Shown in pieces: positions 17,740 through 24,546 of a DNA stretch of 35,148 nt. Under the pieces are notes generated by a model. The model did no database searches and was not told the origin of the DNA. It saw nothing but the letters and a program-made list of their open reading frames with translations. Source of the DNA: Chryseobacterium gleum (GTDB lineage: Bacteria; Bacteroidota; Bacteroidia; Flavobacteriales_D; Crocinitomicaceae); NCBI GenBank assembly GCA_945888595.1, contig CAMDAO010000016.1, positions 1-35,148 of the forward strand, in the 5' to 3' direction. Numbering within the stretch: position 1 is the first letter of the stretch; every line of letters begins with the position of its first letter. The position numbers and the translations under genes are program-made.

Positions 17740-18147
17740 TTATTTTTTTATGAAAATTGGTTTTAAAACAAACCACGACAAGGCTGGAAAAAAAAGTAGA
17801 GGCATCAAATAACATTTATAATAATCTATCATAACACCTGCTTCTTCATTTTTAAATTCTGGATCTGTCATTTGTAAAACGTGGAAAATAGACATGAAAG
17901 TAATCATAGTAACTAACAGATTAAATGTAAATTCAGAAATACTTTCTTTTTTTATGAGCTTCTTAATTCCTAAAAATACAAAAAACCCAATCATAAATGC
18001 AATTAAATTGTTTATAAATACAGCTGTAATTCCGAAGGATTCTGAAAAGTCAACAATTTTGTGGAAATAAATGTTCATGTAAACATAACTGAAAACAGTT
18101 GAAAACAAAGAAGATGATATCGAAAGTAAAAAAACATTTTTAAACAT
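17740..18147 (-). CDS. Small multi-pass membrane protein, unknown function
   Basis: The start is placed at ATG 18147, which leaves a four-base gap after the YceI stop; an earlier in-frame ATG at 18183 would run 32 bases into yceI. The 135-residue product has about four membrane helices: VFLLSISSSLFSTVFSYVY, FINNLIAFMIGFFVFLGI, FNLLVTMITFMSIFHVL and LMPLLFFPALSWFVL, with a basic cytoplasmic loop KKLIKKES and a basic C-terminus. I know no named family. Its position between YceI and a CXXCH-bearing secreted protein suggests an inner-membrane partner of that operon, for example in quinone or electron handling, but this is only context. Confidence 0.7.
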   Translation of the reverse strand: MFKNVFLLSISSSLFSTVFSYVYMNIYFHKIVDFSESFGITAVFINNLIAFMIGFFVFLGIKKLIKKESISEFTFNLLVTMITFMSIFHVLQMTDPEFKNEEAGVMIDYYKCYLMPLLFFPALSWFVLKPIFIKK

Positions 18148-18151
18148 AATA

Positions 18152-18688
18152 TTATTTTTTAGAAACGGGTACACTAAACTCAATTTTCATAACATCTGGC
18201 ACCGCTTCACTTGCATGACCAATTTTATAATCTGTCCTTTTAACGTTAAAAGCGCCCGTAAATTTTGCTGTTTCACCAGATTTCGTATATACCATAGGAA
18301 TTTTCACAGCTTTTGATGTGCCTTTCAATTTTAAATTTCCAGTAATTGAATAACCTGTTGTGGATTTTTCAATTTTAGTAGAAACAAATGTAATAGCTGG
18401 ATATTTAGCTGAATTAAACCATTCTTCAATCTGGGCTTTTTTGTTCATCATTCCATTTCCCGTGCTAATAGAAGATACTGCTATAGATAAATCAAACTTC
18501 GAAGTAGCTAAATCTGCCTCATCGAATTTTATGGCTCCTGTAAATTCTTTAAATGCACCGGATGGATCTTTACTGATAAACTTAATAGAAAAATCATCTT
18601 TAATTTTCCATTCTGTTTGCACAACTGATACAAATGCAGAAGTTACCAAAAGAACTCCAGTAACTAGGGGATAAAATATTTTTTTCAT
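18152..18688 (-). CDS. YceI-family periplasmic lipocalin-like protein
   Basis: A 178-residue protein with a signal peptide (about 1-23). The YceI fold is recognised from WKIKDDFSIKFISK, FKEFTGAIKFDEADLATSKFDLSIAVSSI, AQIEEWFNSAKYPAITFVST, YSITGNLKLKGTSKAVKIPM and FNVKRTDYKIG. YceI proteins are beta-barrels that bind isoprenoid or quinone-like lipids, and in Bacteroidota they often sit beside cytochromes. It lies 21 bases downstream of the cytochrome-like lipoprotein and four bases before the membrane-protein gene, in one operon. Confidence 0.9.
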   Translation of the reverse strand: MKKIFYPLVTGVLLVTSAFVSVVQTEWKIKDDFSIKFISKDPSGAFKEFTGAIKFDEADLATSKFDLSIAVSSISTGNGMMNKKAQIEEWFNSAKYPAITFVSTKIEKSTTGYSITGNLKLKGTSKAVKIPMVYTKSGETAKFTGAFNVKRTDYKIGHASEAVPDVMKIEFSVPVSKK

Positions 18689-18709
18689 TTCTTTTCTTAT
18701 TTATTATTT

Positions 18710-19102
18710 TTAATTATTTAATTTTCCTTGACCTATCCAGCAATTGAATAGTTTTATTATTGTATCATTAGTTGAACTAGTACCCATTGGCATTTGGAAT
18801 GGAGTATGTCCAGGCTTCATAGAATTTACAATTGACGTAGCATTTATAGAAACTTTATCATAAGTCGTCAAGTCATATCCCCCAGCGCTTGAGCTTGCAT
18901 CATGACAACCAGTGGTAGCGCATGTAATATCAACGAAAGGTTTGATTGATGTTGAATAAAAAATAGTATCTGGGCATTCAGCTGTTAAAACAATTTGATT
19001 AATAATTACTGGAGCAGCTGTCTTTTCTTTTGCACAAGAGACGAGTAACAATTTAGCAGAAATCAATCCTACTAAGACAAAAAACAATATTCTACATTTC
19101 AT
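18710..19102 (-). CDS. Cytochrome c-like lipoprotein with CX4CH motif
   Basis: A 130-residue lipoprotein with lipobox LLLVSC (Cys23). After a cysteine at 43 comes DITCATTGCHD, in which Cys61, Cys66 and His67 form CX4CH, spaced wider than the canonical CXXCH. Further on, MKPGHTPFQMPMG and FNCWIGQGKLNN match the distal-methionine loop and final W-I-x-x-G-x-L-N helix of single-domain cytochrome c-like proteins of Bacteroidota and Planctomycetes. The family call is thus supported by three separated motifs; the attachment chemistry of CX4CH is uncertain. It lies 20 bases downstream of the DUF5777 gene and 21 bases upstream of yceI. Confidence 0.75.
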   Translation of the reverse strand: MKCRILFFVLVGLISAKLLLVSCAKEKTAAPVIINQIVLTAECPDTIFYSTSIKPFVDITCATTGCHDASSSAGGYDLTTYDKVSINATSIVNSMKPGHTPFQMPMGTSSTNDTIIKLFNCWIGQGKLNN

Positions 19103-19122
19103 AATTGAGTATGTTTTAGTTA

Positions 19123-20064
19123 TTATCCTTTCATGTATTTTCTTCCAATACAGAAACCAAGCCTAAATTGTCCTTTTGACCAATCTTGGAACGTGTAAGG
19201 AATAAATTGAGTTTCACCAAATCCCGTTGAATTCGTCAAATTAACAGTAAAATTATGGCCAAATGTAACCCATTCTACAGCAACTCCAAGGCTGTTCTTA
19301 TTTGTTTGTCTTACATCTGTTCCGTGTATATTTTGATAATATTCGATGATTACCCCTACTTTAGAATTAACCGCATATCGAATAGAACCTCCCATAGAAA
19401 AAAGGGCATTAATATCATTGGAAGCAACATAATTTCTATAAACTAATGTAGGCATCAAAGCAAGACTTATTCTTTTCCCAAATTTGCGAGCAATGTTTAT
19501 TTGAGATGAGTAGGCAAAACGATATACATCTTTTGGAAAACTTGAAACACTTGTCGGATCACTTAGTGCTTTCATATACGTGTAACTTGTTGTCCCTAAA
19601 AGGGATAGTGAAATTGGGCATCCGCTTTCATTTTGGTGCAATAATCTATATTTTACAAAACCATCTAACAAAGAACTGTATGGCGAACCATTGACACCTA
19701 AAGCAGCTGTGCCTTTGCTTCGTCCACAGCCAATCATAAATTTATCCGTAAGTCCAAATTCAAAGCCAAAGCGAATATCTGTTGCATTATCAAATCCATA
19801 GAGCGTTTGAACACCCCCGCTGCCACCAGCTATATCTCCAAAACGATGTTCTATTCTAAATTCAAAAACACCCTTACCTAAAGTTTCTACAGAATGTCCA
19901 TTAATAATTCGTGAGCTTCCAAAGGTTTCTATTTCTTCTAATGGCTCAGTATAAATATCTTCAATAATAGCAACAGTATCTTCCGAAGAAATCACTTCTT
20001 CTTGACTAAAAACTGGAGAAAAAGATATAAAACAAAAGAAAATAAATGGATTAATAATTTTCAT
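19123..20064 (-). CDS. DUF5777-family outer-membrane beta-barrel protein
   Basis: A 313-residue exported protein, first gene of the minus-strand operon. The signal peptide covers about 1-20 (FSPVFSQEE), then an acidic linker. The DUF5777 pattern follows: IINGHSVETLGKGVFEFRIEHRFGD, GFDNATDIRFGFEFGLTDKFMIGCGRS, LLDGFVKYRLLHQN, and a final aromatic-ended strand QFRLGFCIGRKYMKG. Amphipathic strands recur about every 12-20 residues, typical of an outer-membrane barrel. DUF5777 barrels are of unknown function and often occur with YceI and cytochrome-like genes in Bacteroidota, as here. Confidence 0.8.
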   Translation of the reverse strand: MKIINPFIFFCFISFSPVFSQEEVISSEDTVAIIEDIYTEPLEEIETFGSSRIINGHSVETLGKGVFEFRIEHRFGDIAGGSGGVQTLYGFDNATDIRFGFEFGLTDKFMIGCGRSKGTAALGVNGSPYSSLLDGFVKYRLLHQNESGCPISLSLLGTTSYTYMKALSDPTSVSSFPKDVYRFAYSSQINIARKFGKRISLALMPTLVYRNYVASNDINALFSMGGSIRYAVNSKVGVIIEYYQNIHGTDVRQTNKNSLGVAVEWVTFGHNFTVNLTNSTGFGETQFIPYTFQDWSKGQFRLGFCIGRKYMKG

Positions 20065-20091
20065 ACGTAATTCTTTTTACTTTTAGTGAAT

Positions 20092-20099
20092 CAAAAGTA
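20092..20099 (-). promoter_or_regulatory. Candidate -7 box for the DUF5777 operon
   Basis: On the minus strand TACTTTTG matches TAnnTTTG, 27 bases before the start codon at 20064. TTTG elements at 20111-20114 and 20115-20118 (minus strand) could act as -33, with 11- or 15-base spacers, shorter than ideal. Confidence 0.5.
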
Positions 20100-20217
20100 A
20101 GTTATTTTTTCAAACAAAGAGGCTATTTACCCTGTTAAATTGATGCCAAAGCTTTCTTGTTTTCTACTTATTAAGGAAAACGTTAAAAATATTAACCCTT
20201 TTCGATACTATATTTAT

Positions 20218-20781
20218 ATGAAGAAAGAAGAAATAAGAACTCTATATATAAAAAAAAGAAAGGCAATTTCAAGTGAAAAATTGATTTCTTTGTCTTTGAA
20301 TATTTCAGAAAGAATTTTTAACGAATTCGATTTAACAGAAAAAACAATTAGTTTATTTCTGCCAATAGAAAAATTTAATGAAATAGACACCTATTTAATT
20401 CTAGAGAACGCAATAAATAAAAGCAATAAAATAGCAATGCCGAAGGTAAATTTTAAGTCAAATGAGTTAATACATATCCTTTTTAACTCCTATGATCAAA
20501 TTGAAATTAGTCCATTTGGAATTCCTGAACCTTACGCAGGCGAAATTATTCAACCAGAAAACTTCGATGTCGTTTTTGTTCCTCTGCTAGCGATTGATAA
20601 ACATGGAAACCGTGTTGGCTATGGAAAAGGCTTTTATGATCGTTTCCTGCAAAAATGTTCCCCAAAATGTTTATTTATAGGACTTCATTTATTTGATGAA
20701 ATAGAAGAAATTGACAACATATCAGAAAATGATATTCGACTGCATTTCTGCGTCACACCTACAAAATTAATTAAATTTTAA
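20218..20781 (+). CDS. 5-formyltetrahydrofolate cyclo-ligase
   Basis: Start at ATG 20218 (MKKEEIRTLY); an earlier in-frame ATG at 20140 would give an atypical 26-residue extension. The 187-residue product has the N-terminal helix KKRKAISSEKLISLSLNIS, the substrate strand ISLFLPIEKFNEIDT, GIPEPYAGE and VFVPLLAIDKHGNRVGYGKGFYDRFL, the ATP-binding signature. It converts 5-formyl-THF to 5,10-methenyl-THF with ATP in folate one-carbon metabolism. It is monocistronic, followed by a hairpin at 20791-20809. Confidence 0.92.
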   Translation: MKKEEIRTLYIKKRKAISSEKLISLSLNISERIFNEFDLTEKTISLFLPIEKFNEIDTYLILENAINKSNKIAMPKVNFKSNELIHILFNSYDQIEISPFGIPEPYAGEIIQPENFDVVFVPLLAIDKHGNRVGYGKGFYDRFLQKCSPKCLFIGLHLFDEIEEIDNISENDIRLHFCVTPTKLIKF

Positions 20782-20790
20782 CCTTTTTCA

Positions 20791-20809
20791 TTCAAGGATA
20801 ATCCTTGAA
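20791..20809. repeat. Perfect small inverted repeat after the folate gene
   Basis: TTCAAGGAT and ATCCTTGAA flank one central base, giving an eight-pair hairpin with a three-base loop. It is followed by As rather than Ts, so it is a weak terminator on the plus strand; it may stabilise the message end. Confidence 0.5.
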
Positions 20810-20927
20810 AAATAGTTCTACTTCCAAATGAAGTCAATGTAAATAGTTTCCATTTTCATTAAATGAGGTAACTTCTTTTTAATATACTCGTTAAAATTGA
20901 CATATCATTGTGAAAATTATTTTATAG

Positions 20928-21473
20928 ATGAAAATGCTACTGGTTTTTTGTTGGTTTATTTCGAGCTCCTTTATGCTCGTCAACCAACCACATCCAGCAT
21001 TTGGATTAAAGATTTCATTTCAATCGACAGGCGTACTTACTTCCTATATTGCCTATATCGATAATGGCAGAACTCATACGCATCTAAAAATATTAACCGA
21101 AACAGAATTTATAAAAATAGCCTCTGGACATTGGCCAAGTATATATAATCCAACAAGAAGAAATTATTTTGCAGAGCATAATTATCAGTGTGGTGTGCTC
21201 AAAGATTCATTCACATTAAAAGATTACACCTATTGCATTCCATTGGATTCTCTTTGGAAAATTCATTTTCAAAAAAATCCACTAGATATTACAAAAGGAA
21301 ATGGATGGAGCAATAAACCTTTTAATCCTTCACTGAGTCAAGAATTGTTTTTATCGACAAATTATGGCGTAAAACACATCGATTCTGAATACTTTCTTGA
21401 TTCAAATATGTGGAAAATTATAGGTGATGTGCAAAAAAATGAATGGATTGAAAAATACAAATGTCTAAAATAA
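20928..21473 (+). CDS. Exported protein of unknown function
   Basis: A 181-residue protein with an N-terminal signal peptide (about 1-20, LLVFCWFISSSFMLV). I do not recognise a family. It contains a GRTHTHLKILTETEFIKIASG segment, two cysteines in the middle (EHNYQCGV and YTYCIP) that could form a disulfide, aromatic-rich stretches and a final IEKYKCLK. The ending NEWIEKYKCLK and the mixed strand pattern do not resemble a lipoprotein or a barrel. It sits alone, between the folate gene and clpP. Signal peptide plus good codon use support a real gene. Confidence 0.7.
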   Translation: MKMLLVFCWFISSSFMLVNQPHPAFGLKISFQSTGVLTSYIAYIDNGRTHTHLKILTETEFIKIASGHWPSIYNPTRRNYFAEHNYQCGVLKDSFTLKDYTYCIPLDSLWKIHFQKNPLDITKGNGWSNKPFNPSLSQELFLSTNYGVKHIDSEYFLDSNMWKIIGDVQKNEWIEKYKCLK

Positions 21474-21564
21474 TCTGAGCATAATTCACTTCTATAAAAT
21501 AGAATCTAAATTTCAACCATTACTATTATTTTACATTATTTAACGATTTTTCCGCCTATTTTAA

Positions 21565-21594
21565 TTGTCATTCTAAACTTTGCTTTTATCTTTA
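21565..21594 (+). promoter_or_regulatory. Candidate promoter of clpP
   Basis: TTG at 21565-21567 and TATCTTTA at 21587-21594 (TAnnTTTG with one mismatch) are separated by 19 bases, the usual Bacteroidota -33/-7 spacing. The ATG at 21622 then has a leader of about 25 bases. Confidence 0.55.
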
Positions 21595-21621
21595 CAACAT
21601 AACAACAAAACTCTAAACAAA

Positions 21622-22290
21622 ATGTTTGACAATAACGAATTCAAAAAATACGCTACAAAGCACATGGGGCTTAATAGTATGCATGTAGAACATTATATTG
21701 AATCATCAATTACTCCTTATATTATAGAAGAACGTCAAATGAACATGACTCAAATGGATGTCTTTTCTCGTTTAATGATTGATCGAATCATCTTTTTGGG
21801 TACAGGAATTAATGATCAAGTGGCAAATATTGTTAACGCTCAATTATTGTTTCTGGAGTCTGCTGATTCTAAAAAAGATATACAAATTTATTTAAATTCA
21901 CCAGGAGGATCCGTGTATGCCGGTCTTGGTATTTATGATACTATGCAATACATTAAACCGGATGTAGCTACAATTTGCACAGGGATGGCTGCGTCAATGG
22001 GTGCCGTATTAATGTGTGCTGGTGCTGAAGGTAAAAGATCTGCCTTAAAACATTCTCGCGTGATGATCCACCAGCCATTAGGAGGAGCGCAAGGACAAGC
22101 GTCTGATATTGAAATTACAGCAAGAGAAATTCAAAAATTGAAAAAAGAATTATACGATATTATCGCTTTACATTCTAAACAAACGTATGAAAAGGTTTGG
22201 GCAGATTCTGATCGTGATTATTGGATGACAGCTGAAGAGGCAAAAGCGTATGGAATGATTGATGAAATTTTATTGAGAAATCCAAAATAA
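21622..22290 (+). CDS. clpP: ATP-dependent Clp protease proteolytic subunit
   Basis: Start at ATG 21622 (MFDNNEFKKY); a TTG frame opening at 21580 lies within the likely promoter and is rejected. The 222-residue serine peptidase has the catalytic triad Ser125 (GMAASMGA), His150 (RVMIHQPLGG) and Asp199 (DSDRDYWMTAEEA). LNSPGGSVYAGLGIYDTM and the QGQASDIEI handle region are intact. It forms a double seven-subunit ring that degrades proteins unfolded by ClpX. A hairpin terminator separates it from clpX, 66 bases downstream. Confidence 0.96.
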   Translation: MFDNNEFKKYATKHMGLNSMHVEHYIESSITPYIIEERQMNMTQMDVFSRLMIDRIIFLGTGINDQVANIVNAQLLFLESADSKKDIQIYLNSPGGSVYAGLGIYDTMQYIKPDVATICTGMAASMGAVLMCAGAEGKRSALKHSRVMIHQPLGGAQGQASDIEITAREIQKLKKELYDIIALHSKQTYEKVWADSDRDYWMTAEEAKAYGMIDEILLRNPK

Positions 22291-22309
22291 TTAAATTATA
22301 AAAATAAAT

Positions 22310-22345
22310 AAAAAGTCATTTATCAATCGATGAATGACTTTTTTT
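22310..22345 (+). terminator. Intrinsic terminator or attenuator between clpP and clpX
   Basis: AAAAAGTCATT (22310-22320) pairs with AATGACTTTTT (22333-22343) over 11 bases, with a 12-base loop, followed by Ts to 22345. An in-frame ATG at 22330 lies inside the hairpin, which argues that clpX starts at 22357. The distance from U-run to clpX ATG is only 11 bases, so clpX depends on read-through. Confidence 0.8.
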
Positions 22346-22356
22346 GTAAAAAAATC

Positions 22357-23580
22357 ATGGCTAAAAAAGAAACAGGCTGCTCATTTTGTGGAAGACCTAG
22401 AGATGAAGTTAAAATGCTTATTGCAGGAGTTACAGGTCACATTTGTGAAAGCTGCGTCACTCAAGCTAATTCAATAATACTAGAAGAAGATTTAGTAAAG
22501 AAAAAAACAAAATCTGTCGCAGTAAACATTCTAAAACCAACCGAAATAAAAGCGAAATTAGATGAATATGTGATAGGGCAAGATGATGCTAAAAAAACAT
22601 TATCTGTAGCTGTTTATAATCATTACAAAAGATTAAATCAACCGCCGGTAAAAGATGATGTTGAAATTGAAAAATCCAATGTTATTTTAGTCGGTAGAAC
22701 GGGGACAGGTAAAACATTATTAGCTAAAACAATTGCTAAAATGTTAAATGTGCCATTTTGTATTGCTGATGCAACTGTCTTAACTGAAGCCGGTTATGTT
22801 GGTGAAGATGTTGAAAGTATACTTTCACGGCTGCTGCAAACTGCAGATTACAATGTCGAAGCTACTCAAAATGGAATTGTTTTTATAGATGAAATTGATA
22901 AAATCGCGCGAAAAAGTGACAATCCATCAATAACGCGCGATGTTTCAGGAGAAGGTGTTCAACAAGCATTACTAAAATTATTAGAAGGATCTGTCGTGAA
23001 TGTTCCCCCGCAAGGTGGTCGCAAGCATCCTGAACAAAAAATGATTCAAATTGACACCAAAAATATTCTATTTGTTTGTGGTGGTGCTTTTGATGGTATT
23101 GAGAAATTAATTGCCAGAAGAATAAATAAAAAAGCGATTGGCTTTACAAATAAGGCGGAGGAAAGAGTTGATGGAGATAATTTTCTAAAATATATCAATC
23201 CAACCGATATTAAAACGTTTGGTCTTATTCCTGAATTAATAGGTCGATTTCCGGTTTTAACGTATTTAGAACCCCTGGACGCGAAGAGCCTAAAACGTAT
23301 AATGACTGAGCCGAAAAATGCTTTAGTGAAGCAATACTTGAGACTGTTTGAGATTGATGGAATAAAACTTAGTTTCGATGGAAATGTTTTAGATTATATT
23401 GTCCAGAAAGCTATTGAATTTAAATTAGGCGCGAGAGGATTACGTTCTATTTGTGAGGCTATTTTAACAGAGATAATGTATGAACTACCATCCCAAAACG
23501 AAACTGAGTATCGGGTAACATTAAAATATGCGGAATCACAGTTTACAAAGTCTAAAATGGCAAAATTAAAATTGGCTTAA
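22357..23580 (+). CDS. clpX: ATP-dependent Clp protease ATP-binding subunit
   Basis: A 407-residue AAA+ unfoldase. The N-terminal zinc-binding domain has CSFCGRP (Cys8, Cys11) and HICESC (Cys30, Cys33). The ATPase domain has Walker A GRTGTGKT (113-120), the pore-loop motif [11 protein letters not shown], Walker [28 protein letters not shown] and the later [12 protein letters not shown], which carries the arginine finger region. The C-terminal small domain has [15 protein letters not shown]. It unfolds tagged substrates and feeds them to ClpP. Start at MAKKETG is chosen because it follows the terminator hairpin and gives the normal length. Confidence 0.96.
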   Translation: MAKKETGCSFCGRPRDEVKMLIAGVTGHICESCVTQANSIILEEDLVKKKTKSVAVNILKPTEIKAKLDEYVIGQDDAKKTLSVAVYNHYKRLNQPPVKDDVEIEKSNVILVGRTGTGKTLLAKTIAKMLNVPFCIADATVLTEAGYVGEDVESILSRLLQTADYNVEATQNGIVFIDEIDKIARKSDNPSITRDVSGEGVQQALLKLLEGSVVNVPPQGGRKHPEQKMIQIDTKNILFVCGGAFDGIEKLIARRINKKAIGFTNKAEERVDGDNFLKYINPTDIKTFGLIPELIGRFPVLTYLEPLDAKSLKRIMTEPKNALVKQYLRLFEIDGIKLSFDGNVLDYIVQKAIEFKLGARGLRSICEAILTEIMYELPSQNETEYRVTLKYAESQFTKSKMAKLKLA

Positions 23581-23642
23581 TAATCTACAAACGTTGATTA
23601 GGCAAATAGGTGCTCTATACTAAACGATAGCAAATCATAATT

Positions 23643-24359
23643 TTGAAAAAAAAACTCATACGTAATAGCGCCGCCATTGTAGCAGTAATAATTAGTATGG
23701 CTTTTTTTTTAAATTTTGGTCCTCCTGTAGAAAACTATGGCAAAAGAAGAACCTTTCAAAAACACAACAAAAAAACAGGACGCGAGCTCTCTTGTCAGGA
23801 ATACGAATACTTTGCATGGCAGCTAAATGATAGTGTACATCATTACCTTGAAAATTCATATGTAAACGGTATTAAGAAAACCTTAACGCATCCGAATGAA
23901 ATTAATGCATTTGTAGCGGCGGGAGCATTAATATCGATAGAAAACAATGCGTTGTATATAATTGATACATTAAAATATAGTTACCCCTTCCTTATTCCAG
24001 AAGCAAAAGAATTACTAAGTGAAATCTCAACTTCGTTTCAGCAAAAATTAGTAAATACCAATTTGAACGGAACCCGACTTATCGTGACGTCTGTTTTAAG
24101 AACCTCTACAACTATAAAACTTCTTAGGAGAAGGAATAGAAACGCTATACGACATAGTGCTCATTTGCACGGCACGACCTTTGATATTTCCTATAATTCA
24201 TTCATGCACACAAAAAATTTGACTACAGCAGAAAACGAAAGTTTAGGAGCTATTTTAGCGAAAACACTTTTTGAATTACGATATCAAAAAAAATGCTGGG
24301 TGACTTACGAAAGGTATCAAAGATGCTTTCATATCGTTAATAGAATAAATACACAATAA
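23643..24359 (+). CDS. DUF5715-family exported protein, M15-like metallopeptidase motif
   Basis: A 238-residue protein probably starting at TTG 23643 (reads MKKKLIRNSAAIVAVIIS, a good signal or anchor sequence); the next ATG is at codon 19, which would cut that helix. The conserved core LIVTSVLRTSTTIKLLRRRN and HSAHLHGTTFDISY places it in DUF5715. SAHLHGTTFD fits the S-x-H-x-x-G-x-x-x-D zinc motif of M15/LAS peptidases (His174, Asp181), and CFHIV (His230) could be the third ligand. A cell-wall DD- or LD-peptidase-like role is inferred. It sits 62 bases after clpX. Confidence 0.75.
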   Translation: MKKKLIRNSAAIVAVIISMAFFLNFGPPVENYGKRRTFQKHNKKTGRELSCQEYEYFAWQLNDSVHHYLENSYVNGIKKTLTHPNEINAFVAAGALISIENNALYIIDTLKYSYPFLIPEAKELLSEISTSFQQKLVNTNLNGTRLIVTSVLRTSTTIKLLRRRNRNAIRHSAHLHGTTFDISYNSFMHTKNLTTAENESLGAILAKTLFELRYQKKCWVTYERYQRCFHIVNRINTQ

Positions 24360-24380
24360 AATCAGATTATAAGTTATTAA

Positions 24381-24404
24381 TCCGACTTATATTGACTAGT
24401 CGGA
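24381..24404. repeat. Inverted repeat with seven-base arms
   Basis: TCCGACT (24381-24387) and AGTCGGA (24398-24404) flank a ten-base loop. There is no T run after it, so a terminator is doubtful. It is unusually GC-rich for this 187-base gap between DUF5715 and the arginase-fold gene. Confidence 0.4.
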
Positions 24405-24525
24405 CTTAATTAAACCTATGATACCTCTGCATCAAACTTGAATTAATATTCGAGCAAAAATAGTTTTCAACTTTATGCTATTAATTCTTTTCTTCTTTAT
24501 TAAAAAAACAACTTTACTTTTAAGT

Positions 24526-24533
24526 TAGCTTTG
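24526..24533 (+). promoter_or_regulatory. Candidate -7 box for the arginase-fold gene
   Basis: TAGCTTTG matches TAnnTTTG exactly, 13 bases before ATG 24547. No -33 TTTG at 19-base spacing was seen. Confidence 0.45.
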
Positions 24534-24546
24534 ATGAAAAGTTAAA

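Noticed and set aside
20140-20217. N-terminal extension of the 5-formyltetrahydrofolate cyclo-ligase
   Set aside because: The 26 extra residues do not match the family, whose products start at the helix beginning MKKEEIRTLY.
22330-22357. clpX starting at ATG 22330
   Set aside because: That ATG lies within the terminator hairpin and adds nine residues atypical of ClpX; ATG 22357 gives the normal [11 protein letters not shown] start.
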